Below, piece after piece: positions 1 through 12,500 of a stretch of DNA of 38,798 nt. Under the pieces are notes generated by a model that saw nothing but the letters and a program-made list of their open reading frames with translations, made no database searches and was not told where the DNA came from. The position numbers and the translations under genes were made by a program. The stretch's first letter is position 1, and each line of letters opens with the position of its first letter. This DNA comes from Barthelona sp. PAP020 (lineage: Eukaryota > Metamonada: BaSk clade), in contig JARQWU010000013.1 in the NCBI GenBank assembly GCA_040182905.1, forward strand, positions 1-38,798, given 5' to 3'.

Positions 1-97
1 ACATCTCTGGGTCATCAATTAATTCTTCATCCAAATCCAATTCATTATATTCAAAATCGGAATCTGAATCATTAATATAATTGTTCGAATCACTCAT
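1..97 (-). CDS. Acidic N-terminus of an unidentified protein (partial)
   Basis: An ATG on the minus strand (complement of 95-97) opens a frame that runs off the window edge without a stop, giving 32 codons. The visible peptide begins MSDSNNYINDSDSDFEY and is rich in Asp, Glu and Ser. A-rich sequence lies directly upstream of the ATG, as at other starts in this window. Acidic N-termini of this kind occur on many nuclear proteins, so no function can be given. The gene is divergent from the dynein gene and shares the 416-base spacer with it. Confidence is moderate because only the open frame, the start context and the composition support it. Confidence 0.55.
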   Translation of the reverse strand, partial: MSDSNNYINDSDSDFEYNELDLDEELIDDPEM

Positions 98-513
98 TTT
101 TTTAAAAAAAAATATAATTTGAAAGAGTTCTTTTTTGTTTAAAAGTCAAATAAAGCATTTCAAAACTATTGATCAATATTTTTTGACCGTTTATCATTAT
201 AGTAACTTTTTTCATTGTCAAAAAGGTTCAACATCACTTCTGACTTTTTTTTAGTTGAAATATGGTTATTATGTTTTTAAAATTGTTTATAAAATAATGA
301 ACAATGTTTGATTTGAGGGAATAAATGCATGTTAAAACCCAAAAAAAGGGCTAACCTTTTTTTTTCAAACTGATAAAACTGTTTTTGTCTTCCAAATTAA
401 TCACATACTGCTTCTTAAAACCTATTTTTTTTGATTATAATAAATGAATGTATTGTTTTATTTTCAAAAAAGTATCCAAAAAAGAATTTTTTCATTTATT
501 GTTCTTTTAATGG
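98..513. promoter_or_regulatory. Divergent AT-rich intergenic/promoter region
   Basis: This spacer separates the minus-strand acidic gene from the plus-strand dynein gene and must hold both 5' regions. It is dominated by A and T runs. The one structured element is a GC-containing hairpin at about 331-355 followed by a long T run, listed separately. No conserved core promoter element is recognised, and no other gene is seen in it. Confidence 0.5.
331..366 (+). other. Imperfect hairpin followed by T run
   Basis: GTTA (331-334) and CCC (338-340) can pair with TAAC (352-355) and GGG (348-350) around a seven-A loop, with AAA unpaired on one side and C on the other. A run of about eleven T follows. 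The form resembles an intrinsic terminator, but its position in a divergent promoter of a eukaryote makes the function unknown. Confidence 0.35.
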
Positions 514-551
514 ATGCAAAATCAAACGAATTTAACGAATCTTACATTTAA
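510..551 (+). other. Upstream ORF overlapping the dynein start
   Basis: The sequence ATGGATG places an ATG at 510, four bases before the dynein ATG at 514 and in another frame. The upper frame encodes 13 residues (MDAKSNEFNESYI) and stops at TAA 549-551, inside the dynein coding region. A scanning ribosome would meet this ATG first, so it could lower dynein synthesis. A sequencing indel near the start is the main alternative. Confidence 0.5.
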
Positions 552-3500
552 ATCATTTATATCTTTATCATTTGGCAAAAAGAATACCAAAAAGTTTTTT
601 GATACAAAATGGACATTTGATATAATTCAATCTTTTCTCACGAATGATTCTTATTCACAGATATACTTATTTATGGATGAAAATTCAAATCCTTGTATTG
701 CTACGGATTTTATTTCAACAATGAATAAAAATCATGATAAAATTCTATACATAATCAAAACTGAATTTTTACAAAATGATGACCCTAATTATAATACTTT
801 TATTATAGGTAATTTGGATAGTGATTCTTCATTATCGATAAATACTTTTCTTTATTCCATATTGGTTCCAATTGTTGAAAATATAGTTATTAATTTCACA
901 AATATGTATCCAGACACAGATTTTATGTCTACTCGTTCTGCTGGTTTTAATGTTGTCACAGCCAATTTTTTCAATCGAATTTTTTCATTGAAACAAGATG
1001 AATTGTTATTACCTGTTGAAAAAAAGTTTGATTTTATCAATGCTTCTCAAACTGAAGAAGATTTAACGTTGTTGGATGAGAGTTTTGAGTGTTTTCAACA
1101 AAATTTCAAAGATTTTTTAAAAGTCGAGCATAAATTTAGTTCTATTAGTGGAGAATTTGACTTTTGTCATCAAAAAAAGAAAGTTTTGGAAAGTTTCATT
1201 ACATTTTATACTCGAGAAGATTTAGCAGAATTTTGGGAAGTATTACAAAGTTATAGACATGAGATATATTCAGTTTTTAGAAAATTAAGGAGTCTTATTG
1301 AACAAGAATTGGTTCATATTAATCACTGCTTGGGATTATTGAAACCTTTAAAACGCTGTTTGGATGACATTGAAAAATATGATGCATCTTTCAATATTGA
1401 AAAGAGAAGCATCATGTTGATCAAAACTGCCTTTTTATTTGCCAAAAATCAAAATTATTATGTGCCAAACAAAATGAAATTTCGCTTATTTTTAAAAATT
1501 TTGGTTAAAGAAATTGTATTACGCTTAAAAAAGGTCATATTTAGGTCGTTTGAAGACCCTGTGAAATTGTTAAACATGAAAGTTTTGAAAAATTATGTAA
1601 TTTTTGAACAAAACTTTTTTATTACCGTGATTGAACATTTGGAAGGATTAGTTCAGACTGGTTTAAAGTGGCTGAGGAATTTGAAGCAAATGATTGTTCA
1701 AGAATCAACTGTAACTTTTTTGGATAAAAGTGGAATGGCAATTATCGATGAATTTCAAGAACAGTTGTTAATTACCGATGAAATCTGTTTAAATTGTAAG
1801 TTCATCACATTTTTGCCTGATCACCTATTTCCAATGAATATCAGAGTCAATAAACGAATAAATTTATTGAAACAACAGGTAGAAATTATATATTTAAGAT
1901 TTTTGATTGAATTATGTCAAGGATATCATGATGTGGATATTGTGTTTCATAACAGTGTATATTACGCGTATTATAATCGACGAAACTATGATGATTTGGT
2001 GTTTGATCAAGTGTTTATCCCCACTAAGATTCAAAATTTATACTCGAAATACAGAGAATATATTCGTGCTTCAGATAAACAGATTGCGGAGAGTCTTGAT
2101 GATGGTTTTTTAAAGGAAGAAAAGAATTTTCTTTTTTTAATGAATGTCGGAATATCTTTATATTTAGAAATCAATAATACCTCCCTGGCTGAGATTCAAA
2201 ATGTGATTTTAAAATTTATTATCAAAGGTCTTGGGGAATTGAGCAAATTTATTGAAAAGAATGCTTCACAAACGTTAACATTAACACGTAATTGTTTGGA
2301 AGAAATAGTTAATGAATGTTATGATTTGGAAACTCCTGTTAAACATTTACAAATTTTTTTTGAAAATTTCTCAAATTTTCATCATCAATTTTTTTCGATA
2401 ATTTTAACAAATCTAAGGAATCAACGTATATTGTACGATGATTTCCTTTCAAAATTGGAAGAATTCAGCAGCTCAATTAACAGTATCATTGAATTTGAAT
2501 ATGAGTTTGGTGTAATTGATCAGACTTTAAATTTTGATTTATTGACCTTTGAAAAGTATCCAATATTTATGAAACGTTTGAAAACTTTTATAAAGAAGAC
2601 TTTGAAATCAATAGAAGAGATGGAGAAACAGTTTCAAAGTCTCTTCCTAACATATTATGAGTTAACAAAGAATAAATTTTATGCTTCAAGGTCAAATTGT
2701 ATTGGAGATTTGTTTGAAGACAATTCTCGCAATTCTTTAATATTCAAATATTTGATAAGCATAAATGATTTGAAGGCTCTTGTTAGGTCAAAGTTTCTTG
2801 CCGTTAAAAATTTGGATGATTATGCTTCTTTGATTGAGTTTCAAAAATTGCATTGTTTTTGTGTATTTATTCAATCTAATCACGTAAATATTGTGAAAGT
2901 TTTGCCAAATGTCATTGTTGAATTAATATCTCATGAAATTACACCGTTAATAAAAATTGAGAATGATATCTATTCAACAACATGGTTAGATGTGAATCGA
3001 ATTCAAGAAATTTATGAACAATACCACACGATTTTGATAGAAGTCAAACATATCTGTACTGCTTTGTTTGATGTATATGATTATATATTACATAGTTTTG
3101 AAAATGTTGATTTTTTCTTTTTAAATGTTTCAAATGTTTCAAATGTTTCAGAACTCAGACAATTATCGATTTTTGAATTTAATGATTATTCGATGCGAAA
3201 GATTGATTTATTAAATCATGAAATAAAACATTTTAAAGAAATATTTGTCAAAAAATTGAAATTATGTTTTAAATTGTTACATTGTTCAAGAGGAGATCCT
3301 GTTTTTATCAATTTTATACTATTTTTGCAAAATCTGGTGATCAATAATATCAATGAGATGTTATGTTCACAATTCAGTGAATTTAATGAAATATTGAGAA
3401 AAAAGAACATAATTCAAGGAAATATTGAATTTATAGGAGATAATTTGGAGATTAATCCAGATCCTTTTGAAAAATTACGTGATTTGATCTCGAATTTAAG

Positions 3501-6500
3501 ATTTGGAAATGTTTATGAAATGTTGAATAAACAATGGTTGTCTTCAAATACAAATATCATCAGTGTTGGAAGTAAAAAATTGTTGTTTGCTGAAATCTTT
3601 TCATACGTTAGATTGGTATTATTAAGTGTTAATTCAGTATGTGATGTATTTTCAAATGTTGTTGTTGACCCCAAAATTTTAACAAAAGAATCAATAACTG
3701 ATCGAAATGTTAAAAAAAGTGTTGTAAATAAAGATGTTGAAAATATGGTTGTAAGTGATGTTGAAAATAAAGAACAACAACCAGAACAAGAACAAGAAAA
3801 AGAAAAAGATCAACAAATAAATGAACAATCGGAAAAAGATCAAGATATTCTGACACCAACCACTTTATCAAGAGCTCAATCAATTGAATATCCTGTTAAG
3901 AAAGAACAAGAAGAAATTATCAAAGCAAATAAAGAAGATGATGCTGAAAAAGAAGAAATTCATGATGAAAAATCTTTTGATTTGTACTTTGATTCTGTTT
4001 TTGCTGAACAAGCAAAAGAACATTTTGAAAATCAATTGCCTGTTGAGAGAGAACTATTAAAGTTTGTCAACATTATCAAGGATGTTGATGAAGGTTTATG
4101 TGAATTGCATGAACGTTTAGTAACAAGAGTTAAAAAATCTCAAGTTCAAAAGATTGACACTTTTGAAATCAGAACGTTTTTGTACGATGATAAAATCTTG
4201 AATGATTGGGGATACAATTTGATAACGAAAAAGCAATTGGAAATCGACTTTAGATATATTGACTCTTTGATTAATCGTGCTTTAAAATTGAAAAAGTCAG
4301 TCAATAATATTCCTGCGCATCGAGATTGTGGGTTCATTCGATTTGACTTGACTCAATTTAAAAGCAGTGTTGTTGGAAAGTTCTTCCGTAATGAAAGTCA
4401 CATAGTTAAACGTATTTACGACTATATAACAGAGAATTTGAGTTTTTTAATTAATTTTCAGAATGTTTTGTTTAAACAATTTGATATTACATTATTTGCC
4501 CCTGAGAAAGCGCTTTCAGAAAATGAATCAGATGGCTTAATGAGTCAGTCCAGTTCAAGTCAAGAATCTTATTTTTCCCTAAAAACAAGTGAAACAAAAG
4601 AAGAAATTGATGGAGATCGAAAGATTGAATTAAAAACTGTCGAAAATGATGGTGAAAAGACTGATGAAGGTGAATTTAGCTGTTTTGATGATTTTTTTGA
4701 ATCTCCTTATTATGATGTATTTCGCACTATTTATGTTTTTAAGAAGACACATAAATATGTAATGTTTGAAGTTAAATTATTTGATGACTTGTGTAAAAGG
4801 TTAATTGACTTGAATGATTTTCATGATAACATTGGTTTTGACTTGAGAAAAAAGTTTGAAAACATTCTGAACAATATTTCAATTTTGAAAGTTAAAAAGA
4901 CCGAAATCACAAATTATTTGAGCAGCAAATTGAAAATTGCGGTGGATTTATTGTTGAAAGAATTCGATGTGAATAATGATAGCTTTAAAAACTTTGAGAA
5001 AAAATATCACAGAGAAGTTGATTATATTAGTGTTGATTATATTATTCTATACGATAGTGAAGGGGGAAAACAATATATCTCCAAACTTTTTGGAACTTTG
5101 GAAAAATTTGAAGGCCAGATCAGTTCAATTTTATCTCATCGTGAAATATTAACAGTAAATGCCGAAATTTTGGGAGTAAATGCCAATTTGAAATATGAAA
5201 AATCTTCTTTGATGAAATGTTTGAAAAGTTTTGAATGTTTTGTCAACTCGATGAAACAGATTTATGATATTCATGAAGCTTTCAAAAAGGTATCATGGAA
5301 AGATTATGCTGGATTACCTATCATTAAAACTTTAAATAAAGCAAAAGATGAACTAAATGAAGATGATTTGATTAAATTAGGCAATAAATTGGATATTGAT
5401 ATAAGATCTCATCAAGTTTTGATAAATATTTCCTTGATTGGATGTGAAGAATCTCATATTATTGATGTGATTAAGCAACATGAAAATGTTGATATACAAT
5501 CATTTTTTCAATTATTTCCTTCAATTTTAACATCAGATATATTATTAAAAAATATAGAAGAGATGTATATTGCTGAAAAATTGAGAAGTCATTCCAGTAA
5601 ATTGATACAGAAAATGTCCAATCAATATCATCTAAAGACTTGTGATTCTTTTCAATTTAGCCTATTTTTAAAGAATAATAGTGTTTTGTTCAACAGTGTA
5701 AAGAAAGATTTCATGAAAAATGAACAAAAGAGGTTGGCAAATAAAGAAATTTTACATGTTGGACAGTTTAAACAACAAATAGAAATTAATTCTTTGAAGG
5801 AATTATCGATAATGAATCCAAAGGTAGCATATCATAAAGGATTTACTGGACATGTCATTAATATGTTGAGTGATAGTCATTCTATCTTTGAAAGAACAGA
5901 TATACATTTAGAAATACCAATAGTACAAACAATTCAAAAGGATATTGAGAATTTGCTGAAAATTTCATTGAAAGGACACAGGAACATTACTGAACAATTG
6001 AACTTTTGGTTGAAACAGCTGAAAAATTTGGAATTGTTTTTTGAAAAGGCTTTCTTTGTCATCAACAGTTTTGAGACGGTTTTGGTTATATTGTCAAAAG
6101 TTGAAGACACGGAAAATATCATCAAGGAAGAACATGAACAGTTGTTGGCTGATAGTCTCACTCGATACGAACAATTATTGGTTCCTATTTATTATGTTGG
6201 TTTATTGAAATGTTATGACTATATAAATGATTTAACTGAATTCATGCTTATGATTGAACCTTTATTTCAATTGATTGAACAATTGAGATATCAACAGATC
6301 AACAAAATTCCAAGGTTATTGATGTTATCTAACTCACAATATTGCTATTCAATTGTGAATATACATCATACTTTGGTTCACTCAAAATACTATGTTTTTC
6401 ATTCAAAACCGATTATTTTAAGTTTATTTCCAATGTTTTCTGATGTTTTAATCAAAGATTTCAAGATAACTGGATTTGTCAATACCAATGTATATGGAAT

Positions 6501-9500
6501 AGAAGAGAATTTTTCAATAAGTGCTAATGAGGATCTATCATCGATAAACGATTCATTTACAATGCAATTAACACAACGTTCTTTTGGTTCTACTGTTTCA
6601 CTTGGTGGTACTTCAAGCACAGCATCTTATCAAACATATTTTAACACTTCTTCTTCAACTAATTTTGAGGTAATTTCTTTATTAGAACCTATCTTGTTAA
6701 CTGAAATTGGAACGTTGGATGATTTAGTTTTATCCATACAAAATGGTTTAATCAATACACAAACTTCTTTGATGCGTCAAATGAAGAACATCATTGATAA
6801 TTTCGTGCATCAATTAGAAGTGAATATTATGATTGAAGAACTATTGAAATTACCTTTATCTTATGGGAGAATATTGTTATGTACCATATTAAATAAGATT
6901 GAGTACAATATTCCTAACAATATGGGAGATAGACTGTTGTTTTCAATTTATGTTGAATTACGGACCAATTTACTTGAATCTAGTTATTATCGAAACTTGC
7001 ATGTGAGAAATCTATTTCAAGTGTTATATCCTTCGCTTGCTAGAATATTTAGCAGAGTAACACATTTCATACAGTTATCACACACAGATAATGAATTATC
7101 CACTGTATCATCGATGAATTTTTTGGATTTTGACTATCAATTTGAGGAAGATTCAACTTCAATAAATACTCCAAATTTAGATACAAGTGGTATAATTGGT
7201 ATTGGAGAAGAAAATAATTATTTGAACGATTTTGGCATAGATAACAATTTTGCCATGAATAACAATTCTTTTGCCACATCAATTTCGGAGAGTTTTTGGA
7301 ACAATTTTTCAACCACTTTTGAAGGAGATGAAGAATTGATAAATAATGCCGCTAATGAGTTTATTTATGTACAACCAACTAGTTACATTGACTTTAATGA
7401 AAATTCTTATTATTTGAATGGAAGAAAAGTTTCTGAAAATGTTAAAGATTTTGTTTTTATTTCCAAATACATCACTGTAGTGACAAAAACACATTTTGCT
7501 AAATTTGATTTGATTACAAATGCATTTAACAGTAATTTGGGTGTTGTTTTAAGATCAATTCATGAAAGTTGTTTGAATGAATTTATTGATGTATTCACTC
7601 AATATTATTTAGCAGAAACTTTGGAATATGACGTTAATTCTTTAATCAGTAGAGCTATACCATTTGGTTGCACAACTCATTCTGATAAATTTCAATTCAA
7701 TCTTTTCAAATATTTACAAGGTTTGATTCACTTTTTAAAGACAGTAAATGGAGTCATAATTTTGAAAAATATTGAACTTTTCAGTGAAAAAGAAATACTA
7801 TTCTTCATGGATGAATTAGTAAGAAGTAGAATCAAGTTCATTGTATGTTGTAATACTGAATATGAAATAATGCTTCAAAATACTATCACTATCAAATTAA
7901 ACACTTCAGAGATGAATTCTTATCATACCATAGCACCAATATTAAATTTTGAAACATTGGAATCAAATTTAGTTATTTCCAAAAGTTTTGAAATTTTTGA
8001 AATTTTAAGAGAAATTATTGCATATTATCAATGTTTTGGTATTAAATTATTGTTAAATCAGGAAGATTTTAGATTTATTGCATCATCTACCTTTAAATTG
8101 GTAAATTTCTTTCAACGTCAAAGAATTTCTGCCATAAATAGAACAAAATTAGAGATCCATTGTTTTGCTTATTTGTTTATCAAATTTGTTAAAGATACAG
8201 TTAATTTGAATGATAATCTGTGCAAAGAATTGATTGAAAGGATTTCTAGTCATTTTAGATTGAATTTGATGATGTTTGACATTGAAACACCCATTGGATT
8301 TGATTTTTTTTCGGGTAGAACTTTACTAAATGAAAGTTTAGCAAAAAAATTGAAATATTTTAAATATGGTCATAATGAACCTTTGAAACAATTAATTTTA
8401 GCTTTATCCAAGTCAACTACTTATAATTCTGTACATTTTACCGGTAATTTCAGTAGAATATATGGGTTTGAATTTTTACAAATTTATGAAAGTTTTGTGA
8501 AATTTTTTTATCGGAGTGTTTCTAGCAATATCATATATATTTCTTATCCAATGAATTTTGAGATATGTTTTGATTCAAATGTGTTGTTATCTTATTCAAT
8601 TGCATCATTACAATCATTACTCATTGATAAATTAACATCATTTAAAAATAATTCACAACAAGAGAGTAGATCAAGAGTATCTGTATCTAAAATAGTTGAA
8701 GATGTTTTCATCATCATTGTTTTAAAGACAGATGATAGTTTATCCAAAGAAATGTTCAGAATTTTAAAAGTGTTTGAAAAGAAATGTAATGTAATCATTT
8801 CTAATTTATTGATGACAATGAATTTTCCTGAAAGTTTCAAATTTTTCACCATAATCAAGACGATTTCAATTGAAAACCCATTGAAGCTTGCAAATTCTAC
8901 TATAATTGCTAATGATCTTAGTACTAAGGCTATTATAGAAGGTTACGGTTATCAAATTGCTTGTAACACATTTTATGAATATGATGAAAATTTTAATGAT
9001 CCTCTTCTTTTGGATTTCATTGATAACAACCCTTTTTCTATCGATATTAGCAAAGAATTGTTACGATATTTGATCTCACTTGTATTTAAATCAAGAAATG
9101 AACATAGTCATTTCTATCGCGATATTATTCTGTTACCATTCTTCAATAAGACCATTTTAAACACTTTCTTTCATATCATTGATGTTTTAATAGCCTATGA
9201 ATATAATCAAATATCTATTATTATGTATGCTTTAACATATTTATTGATGATTGGAGTAAAACCAAATTATTTATTGTATTCAGATGTATCAAAGGAACTA
9301 TTTGAAAATTTTGAGAAACATTTCAACTTTTCCATTGATGAAGATCAAAGCATTCAATATTTAATTCCTTCTTTTGAAGAACCCAAATTGTTAAATGTTT
9401 CAAAGACTGAAGAATACGTGATGTTTATTCGTAAGGTTTTCCCAGTTGCTAGCACTTACAATCTAATATATCTTCAAAGAACTTTAATGAATGTTGAATC

Positions 9501-12500
9501 TGAACAAAAAGATGGTTATTGCAAAGGTGGATTGATAATAACGCCATCTACAACCGTTTTTGATATCATTAATGCTATTTTCTATTTTTTAACCAAAGAT
9601 AATATGCCAAAGATACCGATGTTCACAGAATATAAGATTTCTTCTGAACAACATGATATGAAAGGGAAGAAATTCAAATTCATTTTTGAAAACGTTAACT
9701 ATGCATCTAAAGATGTGTTTATGTTAATCAGTTTGTTAATTTGTTATAAACGTGTGTATTTATTAAGTTCAAGAACTATATATGATTTTTCAGACATAAA
9801 TATTTCATTTATTGGAATAATGGATGATTACATCAATAAGGAAATTGAACATTTGTATTTTTGTAATTTTTCCAATTGTTTGTTACCATTTATTTTTCAA
9901 CAGGAATATCTATTGAAAAATAATCAAGATATGACGATGCAAAGGGTTGAACAATTTTTAGCTTTATTGTTTGATTATTTAATAAATACCAACAATAATG
10001 TTATTATAAAGGGAGAAGATCATTCCTCATTGGACATGATCAATAACAATTATTGTTTTCATCAAATTGATTTGCTTTTGCTAACGATTCAGAAATATTA
10101 TGATGAAAACATAAGTATTGAGGAATTTTTACCTTTTGTTGTATGGATTACAACTAATTTTTGGTTGAAAAGAAATGATAAACAATTATTTTCTGTATTA
10201 AGTGTTGAATTGCAATGTTTAAATCGTATATTTAACACTAAAGAATTAAAATATGTACCAAAAGATTTGAATCAAATTCTTTACATCCCTAAACAATTTT
10301 TAGAAATATTAAAAGGTATTTTTGAAGATAATAGATTTAACCAAAAACAACAAATAACAATCGGAAATGAATTTATTCGTATTTTTGATTTAGAAAATTT
10401 TAACCTTGCAGCAATTGAATTTTTCAATCATTTCATAGCTTCATTCAACATTGATAAATATAGTCAAACCAATATAACTTTGTTAACTATTGAACAAACG
10501 AAAAAGATTTTTTTTGATTATTTTTTGTTGGACAGTTCCTTGAATCATTTTTTGATTATTGGACCTTCTTTATGTGCTAAACAAAAACATTTTCTATTTT
10601 TACAATTAATTGGAAAAGTTTGTAAAAATAAATTCATTCATTTGAAGTTTCTTGATTTGAATGAAATAATTCGATTTAGAAATGATTATCAAAATGATGA
10701 AAATCAACAAAATCAACCTGAAAATATCTTCAATTTGAATGAATCATTAAAAGAGAATCATCACACAATCTTATTTATCAATAGTGTTCAATATAAAGAA
10801 ATTGTGAAGAAACATAATGGTTTTAGTGCAGCAATTGATTCTTTATTATTTAATTATGATTTTAGTGTTATTGAACCATCATTATTATTATATTATGCTA
10901 AATATATAGTATCTATGAATAATATGAATAATAATAATGTTAGTATTAATGCTATGGATGTTAATTTAACAAAAGAAGAAATAAATAATTTTTTTCAAAG
11001 AATACATATTGTAATTGATGTGATGCCTTACCATTATCATGAATATCAAACAAATGTGTTTAATTTAATGAAATGTATCAATGTTAATGTGCAGGCTCTA
11101 GCAAGTTTAGAAGGTTTTGCTACTTATGTTCTTGAATGTTTAGATAGATTGTTATATATAAGAATTAATCAAGGGTTTAATAATCCTTTAACACATGATG
11201 TTGAAAGAGATAATATAGCTTATCATTTAGCTAAAACTTTTGAATATTTCATCAATTCTATTGAAAATACAATTCCTGCTAATATACCTGATGAACCTAC
11301 TATTTTTACATTTTATAATTTGAAACAACAAATCAATATTGAAAGTTGGATGGTAATTAAACCAAAATTATTTGAAAGATATATTACATTTTTTGTAGAA
11401 TATTTGAGTCAAGCAAAAGAAGTATACTTTGCTAGATTGAGTAAACTTAAAAATAGTCTGAAACTATTTGAAATAATAGAAAAAGAATTGATTAAACATA
11501 ATAATTCAATAAGAATATATGATAATCAATTAAAAATTCAAGAAACTAAAATTAATGATAAAATTCATGTTTTAGGTAATCATCAAGCAAGATTAAAGAT
11601 TGTTGACAAAAATTTAGAACAAATCAATCTTGAAATTTTTCAATTCAAAATTCAATTGAAGAATTTATCGGATATTGTGGATAATATTCAAAAAGATGTT
11701 TTTATATTACAAAAATTCAAAACAAATCTTTTGAAACTTTTAACAAATATTGATAAAAATTTTGATTTCAATGATATTGAATATTTAAGACAATTACAAA
11801 AGCCTAAAGATAATGTTTTAGAGATTATTGCTTTTTTTGTTGCTTTAACGAATATTCAAGTTATAAGTAGCAGTGGTAGTGGTACTGGTACTGGTACTGG
11901 TACTGGTAGTGGTAGTGGTACTGGTAGTAACAGTAGTAGTCGTACTGTTAGTGGTACTGATAGTAGCAGTAGTAGTAGTAGTGGTACAAATACTACACCA
12001 AATACCACATCTTTAAATATGTCTGATAAAGGAATATTATTAACCTTATTCAAACGTTTTAGAAGTTTATTAACCGATATTAGAATATTTGAAGCAAGAT
12101 TAAGAGGTTTTGCTCTTGAAACTATTAACAAAGATTTGGTGATTGTTATCAAGAATAGATTACCAATGATTCAATTAGATGATGATGAATTACCTTTCAT
12201 TAAAGCTATCTATGACCTTTTACAAACAATTGCTCAATTGATTGATGAAACTCAAAAATTAGAGTCAAAGAAAAGTGAATATAATCTGTTATCAAACAGT
12301 TTTGATCAAGTAGTGGTCAGATTACATAGCAATGAAAATGAATATGATTCATTAATCAGACAATTATCTAAAAATTCAAATGAATTGGAAAAAGAAATGT
12401 TAGTTAAACATGATTTGATTACTAAACACCAAAATTGTTACTCCACGATTGAAATCTTTAAAACGTTTTTAGAAACTTGTATTAGTGTGAAAGAAAATCT

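Noticed and set aside
11856-12152. 98-codon minus-strand frame with Leu/Val/Pro runs
   Set aside because: It is the antisense of the Gly-Ser-Thr microsatellite inside the dynein; its composition follows only from the repeat.
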